Source of the DNA: Gemmatimonadota bacterium
Lineage (GTDB): Bacteria > Gemmatimonadota > Gemmatimonadetes > Longimicrobiales > Gaopeijiaceae
NCBI GenBank assembly: GCA_002718595.1
Contig: PBFD01000005.1
Span: 36,471-69,413, forward strand
Direction: 5' to 3'
Length of the DNA stretch: 32,943 nt
Positions 1 through 8,231 of this stretch are shown piece by piece (the stretch's first letter is position 1; every line of letters begins with the position of its first letter). The position numbers and the translations under genes are program-made. A model generated the notes under the pieces. The model made no database searches, was not told where the DNA came from, and saw only the letters and a list, made by a program, of their open reading frames with translations.

Positions 1-206
1 CCAGTTTGACGAGCATACCCATCAGCAGCATGAGCCGCGACCTGTTCGTGTCGCACGTCTATGATTCGGATACCCTCATCCAGGCAACCATCATAAATGT
101 CAATTATATGACCCCCACAAAGAGTAAAAATTGTATCAATACCTTCATTTTTCAGGGCCTTGGCTACAAGGTGTCCACCTGTGATACGACCATTTGAACC
201 ACTCAC
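1..206 (-). CDS. Thiamine-diphosphate-dependent enzyme, N-terminal part (partial)
   Basis: This is the first 68 codons of a gene that continues past the left edge. The reverse-strand translation is a typical N-terminal Pyr domain of the acetolactate synthase/pyruvate oxidase/oxalyl-CoA decarboxylase superfamily: an [18 protein letters not shown] segment, then [15 protein letters not shown], whose Glu is the conserved residue that activates the thiamine diphosphate cofactor. The start is taken as GTG at 206: an in-frame TAA lies immediately upstream, and a GAGG ribosome-binding site sits about eight bases before it. The exact reaction cannot be named, because the cofactor-binding and substrate-specific domains lie outside the window. 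It is co-directional with the DUF5916 gene at 432-2696 but 225 bases away, with its own candidate promoter between them. Confidence 0.85.
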   Translation of the reverse strand, partial: MSGSNGRITGGHLVAKALKNEGIDTIFTLCGGHIIDIYDGCLDEGIRIIDVRHEQVAAHAADGYARQT

Positions 207-305
207 TTAAGTATCCTCACTATTTTCAGTCTTTAAGTATTTTGACGCTCCATCTTCGATCGTTTTGTTAAGGTACATAACGAAGGAAAGTTTTCATATC
301 AATAG

Positions 306-314
306 AGTATAGCA
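306..314 (-). promoter_or_regulatory. Candidate extended -10 promoter for the ThDP enzyme gene
   Basis: On the minus strand the bases read TGCTATACT, an extended -10 element (TG, one base, then five of six matches to TATAAT). No good -35 hexamer lies 16-18 bases upstream, which extended -10 promoters can tolerate. Transcription would begin near 299 and give a leader of roughly 90 bases before the GTG at 206. This rests on pattern matching alone. Confidence 0.33.
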
Positions 315-431
315 GAACTCAGACAAAGAAATCTCGGAGTTTGAATCTATCCTACGTCTGATTTGTAGAGAAACCAAGAGTTGGTGATCCATATGATATA
401 TCCAGACCTGCCAAAGACAGCTCGACTACTA

Positions 432-2696
432 CTAAAAACGGTAAGTGTAGTTCATCTTAACTGAAGCTCCGCGAGACAAAGTCCTCAGCTCTGGATCCTC
501 AAGAATGCTGGTACTTAAATTTTGCCAATTGTGAGTGTACACAACAAACACTTCATTTCCTGGTTTAACTATCCATCTTAAACGAGAAAAGAGACCAAAC
601 AGATCACTTTGCTCGTCATACTGGATCTGAGTCACGGTACTTACCCAGGGGCTGGCCTGCCATTTTCCTTCAATTTCATAAAGGTTAGCTGTGAAATCAC
701 CTTGAGGAAGGGAAACATCATTGATCTGTGTGTTCAGAGCAACGGTAAAACCAGGTGTTGGCTTGACTGTTATTCGACCACCGACACCTCTCCTGTTCCC
801 ATTCCAGAACTCTCCGAAACTGACTCCCCCCCAAAGAGAAATCTTTCTTCTTCCAGCCGTATTACCCGAAAGCCTATAATCCCAAGTGGAATACTCGCCT
901 TCCGTCAAATAAATGCCGTCACTGACCTGGTAAGATCTGTCTAGATATTCGTACTTCTGGGTAACGTCAAAATTGAGCCTATCACCGCTTTCGAACTCCA
1001 CACCGAAAGGCTTCAAAGCCCATTCTCTCTCTTCGAGGATCCCGGTCCCCAATTCAGTCAAATTTCTAAATTGTGCCGAAAAATCAAATTTTCTGATCCA
1101 GTCAATATTCCCTGGACGGGGAGACCATCCTAATCTGGGTTCTATTCGACTGAAGTCATTTCGTGCTACGAATCCAAGAGATGGTCTATACTCCGCTCCA
1201 AACTGTCGATAAGAAAGGTGACCGGACCAAACGTCGTTCGGAAAATTTATACGGAAGCCATGAGCCGAAAGGTCTTCTGTAGAATGAACCTCCGTCGGAT
1301 CTGGATTAGAGTTCCATACGTAGAAAGCTTCCATCTCTACATTGTTATTTCCCAGAAAACTTCGTGAGTTGAGTTGCAAATCAACCCCCGCAGTATGACG
1401 ATCTTCCAACACGGTCCCATCGGACTCAGCCGCACTCGCTCGGCGAGTGTAAATCGCTCCAATAGTAGATTGTTCAAATACACGCCTCTTGATCCTGCCT
1501 ACAGTGAATTGTTCCTCTGGAACAAAGTTTGATTGCTCACCCGTAGTCCAGGACTTAGCGCCCGTTCCAATTTGATAAAATCCTACTTCATACGCTCCAA
1601 CCTGACCTGTCGTCCGAGCACCATAACTAACTGGAACCGGCTGGCCATTTTTTAATCCGATATTTCTAGAAAAAAATGGAGAAGGACTACTTCTTGGTGC
1701 AAAGGAAAACACTCCTGATCCTTCCAGGAAGAAATCCCTCTTTTCAGGATATCGAATGGAAAATCGGGTTAAATTAACCCTGCGATTGTCACTCTCTACT
1801 TCAGCAAAATCAGTATTCACTGAAAGGGAAGCCCTCAAACTTGAAGTTATACTATAGTCGAGGTCCAAGCTGACATCTCTAGGGTAGGTCGTGGGTTCAG
1901 TATTCGAAGGTGTATTTCTATAACTGACTATCCCAGAAGGTTTGGCTTCTAAACCCAAACCCTGCGACATATCTTTAAGTCCTGTCAGAGTCCCGGCAAA
2001 AATCGGCCTCCAGAGCCCCTCTGTTCTTCGCCATCCCCTCCAAAGAATCTCTTCGTTTTTCCTTCTGATTGTTCGCTGGAAATTAATCCCCCAATCCTCA
2101 GTATTCGGATCGAAATTTAGTGTGCGAAATGGGATTCTAATTTCTGCAGACCAGCCGTCTGGTCTCCTGCTTGTCTGAGCCTCCCATATCCCATCCCATG
2201 CTTTGTTCGCGCCCCCACCAAAACCACCACGACCAAAACCACCACGACCACCACCACCACCCATCAAGCCATCACCCATTAGTCCGGCAGCATTTATTTC
2301 AAAGAAATACCCAGTCCTACCGTCTCTAAAAGTGTCCAAAATCCACATGAACCGATCATCTGAACCCAGCGAAGCATCACGCTCTAGTTGGTTCGCAAGG
2401 ATTCCTTCGGGATCATCATAGATAATTGCCCCGATATACAAATTGTCACTGTCAAAAATGACACGCACTTCTGTTCTTTCAGAAGGCTCTCCACCTTCAA
2501 CGGGTTCTTGCTGGGTAAAATCACTTATAGGTACAGCTTGTTGCCATATGTCTTCTAAGATCTGCCCGTCTAAATCCAAAGTGATGCCATCCGATATCTG
2601 CAACGCCTGAAGGACAGGATCGGAGGTATCTTGAGCGACTACTGTTGACTGCCCAAAACAAGTCGCTACAAAGACAACTGCTAACAGTATTCTCAT
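432..2696 (-). CDS. DUF5916 outer-membrane protein with CBM9-like N-terminal domain
   Basis: A 754-residue exported protein. ATG at 2696 is chosen because a clean signal peptide follows (MRILLAVVFVATCFGQSTVVAQ); TTG at 2720 is in frame but has no ribosome-binding site and would put charged residues before the signal. Residues about 25-225 match the CBM9-like/DUF1083 domain (LDLDGQILEDIWQQA, then a GWSAEIRIPF strand). The rest is the DUF5916 region, rich in alternating aromatic and polar residues and ending in YTYRF, as expected for an outer-membrane beta-barrel. A Gly/Arg-rich insert lies at about residues 145-161. The biological role of DUF5916 proteins is not established; ligand binding at the cell surface is a guess. 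A second member lies at 4643-7369, beyond the POT transporter. Confidence 0.85.
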   Translation of the reverse strand: MRILLAVVFVATCFGQSTVVAQDTSDPVLQALQISDGITLDLDGQILEDIWQQAVPISDFTQQEPVEGGEPSERTEVRVIFDSDNLYIGAIIYDDPEGILANQLERDASLGSDDRFMWILDTFRDGRTGYFFEINAAGLMGDGLMGGGGGRGGFGRGGFGGGANKAWDGIWEAQTSRRPDGWSAEIRIPFRTLNFDPNTEDWGINFQRTIRRKNEEILWRGWRRTEGLWRPIFAGTLTGLKDMSQGLGLEAKPSGIVSYRNTPSNTEPTTYPRDVSLDLDYSITSSLRASLSVNTDFAEVESDNRRVNLTRFSIRYPEKRDFFLEGSGVFSFAPRSSPSPFFSRNIGLKNGQPVPVSYGARTTGQVGAYEVGFYQIGTGAKSWTTGEQSNFVPEEQFTVGRIKRRVFEQSTIGAIYTRRASAAESDGTVLEDRHTAGVDLQLNSRSFLGNNNVEMEAFYVWNSNPDPTEVHSTEDLSAHGFRINFPNDVWSGHLSYRQFGAEYRPSLGFVARNDFSRIEPRLGWSPRPGNIDWIRKFDFSAQFRNLTELGTGILEEREWALKPFGVEFESGDRLNFDVTQKYEYLDRSYQVSDGIYLTEGEYSTWDYRLSGNTAGRRKISLWGGVSFGEFWNGNRRGVGGRITVKPTPGFTVALNTQINDVSLPQGDFTANLYEIEGKWQASPWVSTVTQIQYDEQSDLFGLFSRLRWIVKPGNEVFVVYTHNWQNLSTSILEDPELRTLSRGASVKMNYTYRF
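2214..2263. repeat. Short direct repeat encoding a Gly/Arg-rich tract
   Basis: Two perfect tandem copies of a 15-base unit (2221-2235 and 2236-2250) are flanked by further CCA-type triplets. On the coding minus strand they translate to two GRGGF units inside a glycine run of the DUF5916 protein. The tract interrupts the CBM9-like domain between two predicted strands, so it is probably a surface loop and could vary in length between strains by slippage. Confidence 0.8.
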
Positions 2697-2966
2697 CACT
2701 ATGCTTTTATCTCCACTCAACAGAGGACTCTTAGTCGCCCGAAGTTCATCAACACCTCATCCACACTGAGGACAACAAACCTAGAGTGATGACTCATCTA
2801 GTAAGGAGAATGTTAAAAATCCCATCATGGACCCTATAAACTAACTCGCCCAGGATAGATCTCAAAGAGTTTGTTGCAGAAATGGAGGTATCAAATGTGA
2901 CACTTTTTTGATAGACTACTTTTTAGATGATTCGATTAACGATATAGCTAACCCTCAAAACATGGA

Positions 2967-4487
2967 GTGGCCTTGGATACCTACAACTCCAACACTGAAA
3001 CCTTGGGTCAGAGCTCGACCGAAAAGACATTTTTTGGTCAACCCAGGGGACTCTCCATCCTGTTTTACACTGAGATGTGGGAACGGTTTTCCTATTATGG
3101 TATGCGCGCCCTTCTCATACTGTTTATGACAGCTAGCACCACTGGAGAAAATCCTGGGCTTGGGCTCGATGTAGGATCTGCCTCTGCAGTTTACGGGCTA
3201 TATACTGCCCTGGTCTACCTGCTCGCCCTACCTGGCGGTTGGATAGCCGACAATCTTTGGGGGCAAAGAAAGGCAGTCTATGTAGGAGGATGGATAATTG
3301 CAGCTGGACATTTCAGCATGGCTTTTTCTTCGGTGCCTTCATTTTACTTAGGACTGCTATTGATCATCGTTGGGACTGGTTTCCTAAAACCCAACATTAG
3401 TGTCATGGTCGGTGATCTCTACCCCGATGGTGGTGCTTCGAGGGATGCTGGCTTCTCAATTTTCTATACGGGCATTAATATCGGTGCCCTCATTGGACCT
3501 ATACTCTGTTCTTTCTTGGGTGAAGACTATAATTGGCACTTGGGTTTTGCACTTGCTGGAATAGGAATGATCTTCGGGCTAATACAATTTAGAGCTGGAA
3601 TACCACACCTCGGAGAAGCCGGACTGCTAAAAACCACCCTTTCGAAACAAGATCTGACAAAAAAATCCCGCAGTTTCTGGAGTGGTTCGATTTGTTTCGT
3701 AGGTTTGCTCGCAGTCTTTTCGTACTCGGTTGGAATTGGTCTCATCCCATTATCTTTGACCCAAATAGCAACAGGCCTCGGGACCGCCATCCTGATAATC
3801 GTAGCACTTTATTTTGCTTATCTCATTACCCTGGGAGGGCATAACACGGAAGAGAAAAAACGACTACTTGTCATTCTATGGTTATTTTTGTTATCAGCCA
3901 TCTTCTGGTCTGGGTTCGAACAAGCTGGATCATCTCTGAACCTGTTTGCGCAAAACCTTACTGATCGCAACGTTTTCGGATGGCTGATGCCAGCTGGATT
4001 CCTTCAATCGGTGAATTCTGCATTCATAATTATTTTCTCTCCCATCTTTGCTTCACTTTGGCTCTGGTTGGCGTCGCGAAAGGCAAACCCTTCGATACCG
4101 GTTAAATTCGGTCTCGGACTACTGGGTCTCTCAGCCGGTTTCTTCGTCATAGCATGGGGTGCAGTCAATGCATCCCTTTCCCCTGTATCACCAGCTTGGT
4201 TAGTTGTCATGTATTTTTTCTTCACCGTCGGCGAATTAGCCCTATCACCAGTCGGGCTTTCTTCCATCACTAAACTTGCCCCTGCGGGCAGGGTTGGTCA
4301 GATGATGGGAATCTGGTTTGTAGCTACGGCATTAGGGAATTTATTTGCTGGTCTTGTAGCAGGGAATCTTGAAACACTGGAGCCGTTCGAATTATTTCGT
4401 AGCGTAGCTATGACCACTGGAGCCTTCGGCTTACTAGCCCTAGCCGTCAGTCGCACTGTGGACAAAATGTCTGGAAATATCAATTGA
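2967..4487 (+). CDS. POT/PTR2-family proton-coupled peptide transporter
   Basis: A 506-residue, highly hydrophobic protein of the proton-dependent oligopeptide transporter family (major facilitator superfamily), expected to import di- and tripeptides across the inner membrane. The family ExxER motif is present in the first helix (E36, E39, R40 in EMWERFSYYG), where it takes part in proton coupling. The PTR2 signature FSIFYTGINIGALIGP occupies about residues 163-178. Length and spread of hydrophobic segments fit 12-14 membrane helices. The start is GTG at 2967: an in-frame stop lies at 2949-2951, and the only other nearby candidate is TTG at 2973. No convincing Shine-Dalgarno is visible. It is divergent from the DUF5916 gene on its left and followed by another on its right. 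Confidence 0.93.
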   Translation: MALDTYNSNTETLGQSSTEKTFFGQPRGLSILFYTEMWERFSYYGMRALLILFMTASTTGENPGLGLDVGSASAVYGLYTALVYLLALPGGWIADNLWGQRKAVYVGGWIIAAGHFSMAFSSVPSFYLGLLLIIVGTGFLKPNISVMVGDLYPDGGASRDAGFSIFYTGINIGALIGPILCSFLGEDYNWHLGFALAGIGMIFGLIQFRAGIPHLGEAGLLKTTLSKQDLTKKSRSFWSGSICFVGLLAVFSYSVGIGLIPLSLTQIATGLGTAILIIVALYFAYLITLGGHNTEEKKRLLVILWLFLLSAIFWSGFEQAGSSLNLFAQNLTDRNVFGWLMPAGFLQSVNSAFIIIFSPIFASLWLWLASRKANPSIPVKFGLGLLGLSAGFFVIAWGAVNASLSPVSPAWLVVMYFFFTVGELALSPVGLSSITKLAPAGRVGQMMGIWFVATALGNLFAGLVAGNLETLEPFELFRSVAMTTGAFGLLALAVSRTVDKMSGNIN

Positions 4488-4642
4488 CAGCTCTAACAAG
4501 TAATAGGAAATTCTCCAAGAACTATCGAAATCTATGAATACTAACGTACTATTCAACGTTCCAGCGCATGCCTTGGATAAGCGTCCAAACATTTCAAACA
4601 AAAAATGGATATCTGGATCACCAACAACTCATATCAATCTAA

Positions 4643-7369
4643 ATGAAAAATAATCTCTACTTGTGGCTGTTAGCATTCATTGTATCAGGCCTTTCATTGA
4701 ACTCGTCTATCCTCGCTCAAGAGGAGATCCCCACTATGAGCGCTGGGATACTCGCGGGGGAAATCGAACTAGACGGAAGATTGGATGAAATCAGCTGGCA
4801 ACAGAGTACTCCTGGCTCTAACTATATACAAGGTAAGCCTTACGAGGGTAGGAAAGCCTTAGAAGAAACGGAAGTGCATGTATTGATCGGAGAAAAATTC
4901 ATCTACGTCGGAGCTCAGATGTATGAATCTGACCCCTCTGTAATAGACAAGAATTTGGTACGGAGAGATACAGAAGGACAATACGATTTCATTAATGTGG
5001 CCTTTGATCCCAACTTTGATCGGCGAACTAGTTACTATTTTCGGGTCTCAGCAGCAAACGTTCAATTTGACAAGTATTTCTACAACGACTCCCAACAGGA
5101 CCGAGCATGGAATGCTGTATGGGAATCAGCAGTGCATCACCACGACCAAGGATGGTCGGTAGAAATGAAAATACCACTATCCCAGCTTCGGTATGATTCA
5201 AATGAACCTAACCAAACCTGGGGCTTTCAATCGTCGCGCAGACGAATGGTTGAAAACGAATGGAGTTACTTCGCACTGCATTCTCAAAGGCGAACTGGTT
5301 ACGTCAGCCAGTTTGGCATCTTGGAAAATGTTCGAATACCAGAAAGCTCACGTAGAATCGAAACTCGACCATATGTTTCAAATAGCCTACATAAGGCTAA
5401 CGCGGAAGAGGGTGACCCTTTCTTTGACGGCTCTGAAAACACCGAACGAATCGGTGCTGATTTAAAATTGGGATTAGGATCAGCTTTCACTGTAGATGCA
5501 ACGATCAATCCCGATTTTGGCCAAATCGAAGCAGATCCAGCCGAAATCAATCTCTCAGAGTTCGAAACTCGCTTTGATGAACGTCGTCCGTTCTTTGTCG
5601 AAGATGCCCAAGTATTTGATTTTCCGCTGTCACGGTCTCCAGGTGATAAGCTGTACTACTCTCGGAGAATAGGGAGAGTGCCTCACGGAAGTGCTCCATC
5701 TGGGGCCGACTTCAGTCACATCCCGCTCGATGCAACCATAGATGGAGCAATGAAATTAACTGGAAAAACCGATTCCGGCCTGTCCATAGGTCTACTGGCA
5801 GCATCAGTCGGGGAAGAGACTGGAAAAGCTTTCTATAGAAGTGAAAATCGTTTTGAAGAGTTCCGTGCCGAACCTAGGTCACAGTTTGGTGCACTTAAAA
5901 TACAGAAAGATCTCAAAGGAGGAGCGTCACAGATCGGGGCCTTGTTCACAGGAGTCAATAGGGATTTATCCAAAGATGACACCTTTGATTTTCTTCCCAA
6001 AGATGCTTTGACTGGAGGATTGCACTTTCAGCATCAATGGAACGATCGTGACTGGTCCATAGAAGGATCTCTAGCTGCTAGTCAGGTAAGGGGTAGTGAG
6101 AATGCGATAACCCGAGTTCAAACTTCTAGCAACCATTATTTCCAGCGACCAGATGCTACCCGTCTTGCTGTCGATTCAACAGCCACCTCTATGAATGGAG
6201 GCCGCTGGCAACTAGCGTTAAACCGACAAAATGGTGAGCATTTCACAGGTGGATTCTGGCTAGGAGAACTAAGTCCTGGCTTCGAAGTGAACGATCTAGG
6301 ATACAGTCGTGCTAGAGAGAAAATATCTGGTGGAACAAGATTGAATTATAAGGAGATTTTTCCCAGCTCATGGTACAAATCCTACAATATTGGATTTTGG
6401 GCAGCATCGAGTTGGAGTCATGAAGCCCTGGATAATTACAGTTCATGGGATTCCTGGGAAGCATCAAGGGCTTCTGGAACAACTAACCTAAGTTTCAAAT
6501 CGACGTTCATTAATGAATGGAAAAGTGAAGTTAATTTCACTTATAGTTCTGATCACCGAAATTTTGCTCTGACTCGAGGGGGTCCCGTAATGGAAGATCC
6601 TGGTAGCTTTAATGTCAGAGGCAATGTAAGCACTGACGCCCGAAAAACTCTCTTCTTAAAAAGTGGATTTAGTCGTCGTTCTGGACGTAAAGATTCGGGA
6701 GATCAGCTGAAATTCTACGGGACAGTTAGAATACGACCATCTCCTCAATTCGAAATGTCGGTAGAGCCTAGTGTGACCTCAGAAACTATGGCTCAGCAGT
6801 ATGTTACATCAACTACGACTTTGCCATATACCGAAACTTACGGAAGACGCTACATTTTTGCTGACTTAGAAAGACATACCATGGAGATGGCCACAAGAGT
6901 TAGTTGGATATTCTCACCTAGAATATCATTTCAGTTTTACGCTCAACCATTCATGTCTTCCGCAGATTACACCCGCTATAAACAGCTGGAATCTCCTCGA
7001 ACCTATGACTTTACCTATTTTGAAGAGGGCACCCTAGTCAATTCATCACAATCTCTAACCTGTCAAAATGGTAGTCTCTGTAGAGACGAAACCACTGGAA
7101 CAGTGAGAAACCACGTTGATTTCAATAACGATAATGTAGTGGACTACGCATTTACTGATCGCGACATCAACCTAACTTCAGTAATAGGAAACGCAGTGTT
7201 TCGTTGGGAATATAAACCTGGCTCTACATTGTTCCTCGTATGGCAACGTAAGAAAACTTCATATTTAGCTCTCGGAAACTTCAACTTTGATAGAAATTTT
7301 GAGTCATTGTTAAATTCAACCCCAGATGACCGTATCATCGTCAAATTGAACTACTGGCTTGGGATATAA
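4643..7369 (+). CDS. DUF5916 outer-membrane protein with CBM9-like domain (second copy)
   Basis: A 908-residue exported protein with signal peptide MKNNLYLWLLAFIVSGLSLN ending near SILAQ. Residues about 30-225 form the CBM9-like domain (ELDGRLDEISWQQ; GWSVEMKIPLSQLRYD) and the remainder the DUF5916 barrel, with the family segment RFDERRPFFVEDAQVFDF near residues 310-330. It shares this architecture with the 432-2696 protein but differs in detail: it lacks the glycine-rich insert and carries near its C-terminus a Cys pair (C807, C813) followed by a calcium-loop-like DFNNDNVVDY at residue 826. The start is preceded by A/T-rich sequence without a clear ribosome-binding site. It lies 155 bases after the POT gene. 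Function unknown; surface or outer-membrane location inferred. Confidence 0.87.
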   Translation: MKNNLYLWLLAFIVSGLSLNSSILAQEEIPTMSAGILAGEIELDGRLDEISWQQSTPGSNYIQGKPYEGRKALEETEVHVLIGEKFIYVGAQMYESDPSVIDKNLVRRDTEGQYDFINVAFDPNFDRRTSYYFRVSAANVQFDKYFYNDSQQDRAWNAVWESAVHHHDQGWSVEMKIPLSQLRYDSNEPNQTWGFQSSRRRMVENEWSYFALHSQRRTGYVSQFGILENVRIPESSRRIETRPYVSNSLHKANAEEGDPFFDGSENTERIGADLKLGLGSAFTVDATINPDFGQIEADPAEINLSEFETRFDERRPFFVEDAQVFDFPLSRSPGDKLYYSRRIGRVPHGSAPSGADFSHIPLDATIDGAMKLTGKTDSGLSIGLLAASVGEETGKAFYRSENRFEEFRAEPRSQFGALKIQKDLKGGASQIGALFTGVNRDLSKDDTFDFLPKDALTGGLHFQHQWNDRDWSIEGSLAASQVRGSENAITRVQTSSNHYFQRPDATRLAVDSTATSMNGGRWQLALNRQNGEHFTGGFWLGELSPGFEVNDLGYSRAREKISGGTRLNYKEIFPSSWYKSYNIGFWAASSWSHEALDNYSSWDSWEASRASGTTNLSFKSTFINEWKSEVNFTYSSDHRNFALTRGGPVMEDPGSFNVRGNVSTDARKTLFLKSGFSRRSGRKDSGDQLKFYGTVRIRPSPQFEMSVEPSVTSETMAQQYVTSTTTLPYTETYGRRYIFADLERHTMEMATRVSWIFSPRISFQFYAQPFMSSADYTRYKQLESPRTYDFTYFEEGTLVNSSQSLTCQNGSLCRDETTGTVRNHVDFNNDNVVDYAFTDRDINLTSVIGNAVFRWEYKPGSTLFLVWQRKKTSYLALGNFNFDRNFESLLNSTPDDRIIVKLNYWLGI

Positions 7370-7489
7370 CCCATCTAAGCCTAGACAAGGTCCACCTTCC
7401 TTTATATATCTTTCCCAAATGCAACACGCTTTCGGTCGTTCAGTAATAGGGATACTATTCACTATGACGGCCCCGACTTGGGATGTCAG

Positions 7490-8194
7490 ATGACACATTA
7501 TCACAAATTTTTCCTCGTTGTTTTTCTATCGGTCCTTTATGCTTGCGAAGCTACTGACGAACCAGGAGCACCAGTTTCCCTAGAAGGGGACGAGGAAATG
7601 GGTACCTATGGATTTGGGCGCGAGATTGGCAACTCCATGTTTGCCATGAAAGACCACCTAGAACTGGAAAAACTTTTTAGAGGAATAGAGGATGCCCTAA
7701 ATGGTGTTGAGTCACCTGTGCCAATGTCTGAATTAGGACAAGCTGGTCAACGTTTAGTTCAAAGAGCTGAAGAAGAACAACGAATCAGAATGGAGGAGTC
7801 TGGAGTGGAAAATGCAGCAGAAGGAGAAGCTTTTCTTGAAGCAAACGCTGTGGCAGAAGGAGTGACCGTCACGGATAGCGGATTGCAATATGAAATCCTC
7901 GAGGAAGCCACTGGTCCAAAACCTGAAAGCACAAGCCAAGTCCGAGTTCACTACCGCGGCACACTCATCGACGGAACCGAATTCGATAGTTCCTACTCCA
8001 GGGGAGAACCCGCGACATTTGGAGTAGGTGGAGTGATTCCAGGATTCGGAGAGGGCCTGCAACTCATGTCAGTGGGAAGTAAGTATCGTTTCTTTATACC
8101 TTCTGATCTTGCTTATGGAGCAAATGGTGCAGGTGGCGCTATAGGTCCAAACTCGACCTTAATCTTCGAACTGGAACTACTCGAGATACTCTAG
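7490..8194 (+). CDS. FKBP-type peptidyl-prolyl isomerase, lipoprotein
   Basis: A 234-residue protein with a lipoprotein signal (MTHYHKFFLVVFLSVLYAC, lipidated Cys19), so it should be anchored in the periplasm or on the outer membrane. Residues about 30-120 are acidic and helical, as in the dimerising N-terminal domain of Mip/FkpA proteins. Residues about 125-234 are a full FKBP domain: VRVHYRGTL, GTEFDSSY, VIPGFGEGL and LAYGANG, ending in LIFELELLEI. These include most of the usual active-site aromatics; the Trp normally found in VIPGW is Phe here. Start: ATG at 7490 is preferred over TTG at 7480-7478 because it gives a standard lipoprotein signal, with GGGA seven bases upstream. It probably helps fold exported proteins. 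The next gene is convergent, 37 bases away. Confidence 0.92.
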   Translation: MTHYHKFFLVVFLSVLYACEATDEPGAPVSLEGDEEMGTYGFGREIGNSMFAMKDHLELEKLFRGIEDALNGVESPVPMSELGQAGQRLVQRAEEEQRIRMEESGVENAAEGEAFLEANAVAEGVTVTDSGLQYEILEEATGPKPESTSQVRVHYRGTLIDGTEFDSSYSRGEPATFGVGGVIPGFGEGLQLMSVGSKYRFFIPSDLAYGANGAGGAIGPNSTLIFELELLEIL

Positions 8195-8231
8195 ATAGAG
8201 AACGACTTATAGGTCAGGGGCAGAAGACACA

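Noticed and set aside
6-197. 63-residue open frame on the plus strand at the left edge
   Set aside because: The opposite strand of the same bases encodes a clear thiamine-diphosphate enzyme N-terminus with its catalytic Glu and a ribosome-binding site.
609-944. 111-residue open frame antisense to the first DUF5916 gene
   Set aside because: It has low-complexity composition and no initiation signal, and the opposing frame is a convincing long gene.
2908-3129. Small open frame overlapping the start of the POT gene, which could be a leader peptide
   Set aside because: It overlaps the POT coding region out of frame, lacks a ribosome-binding site and its sequence follows from the codons of the transporter.
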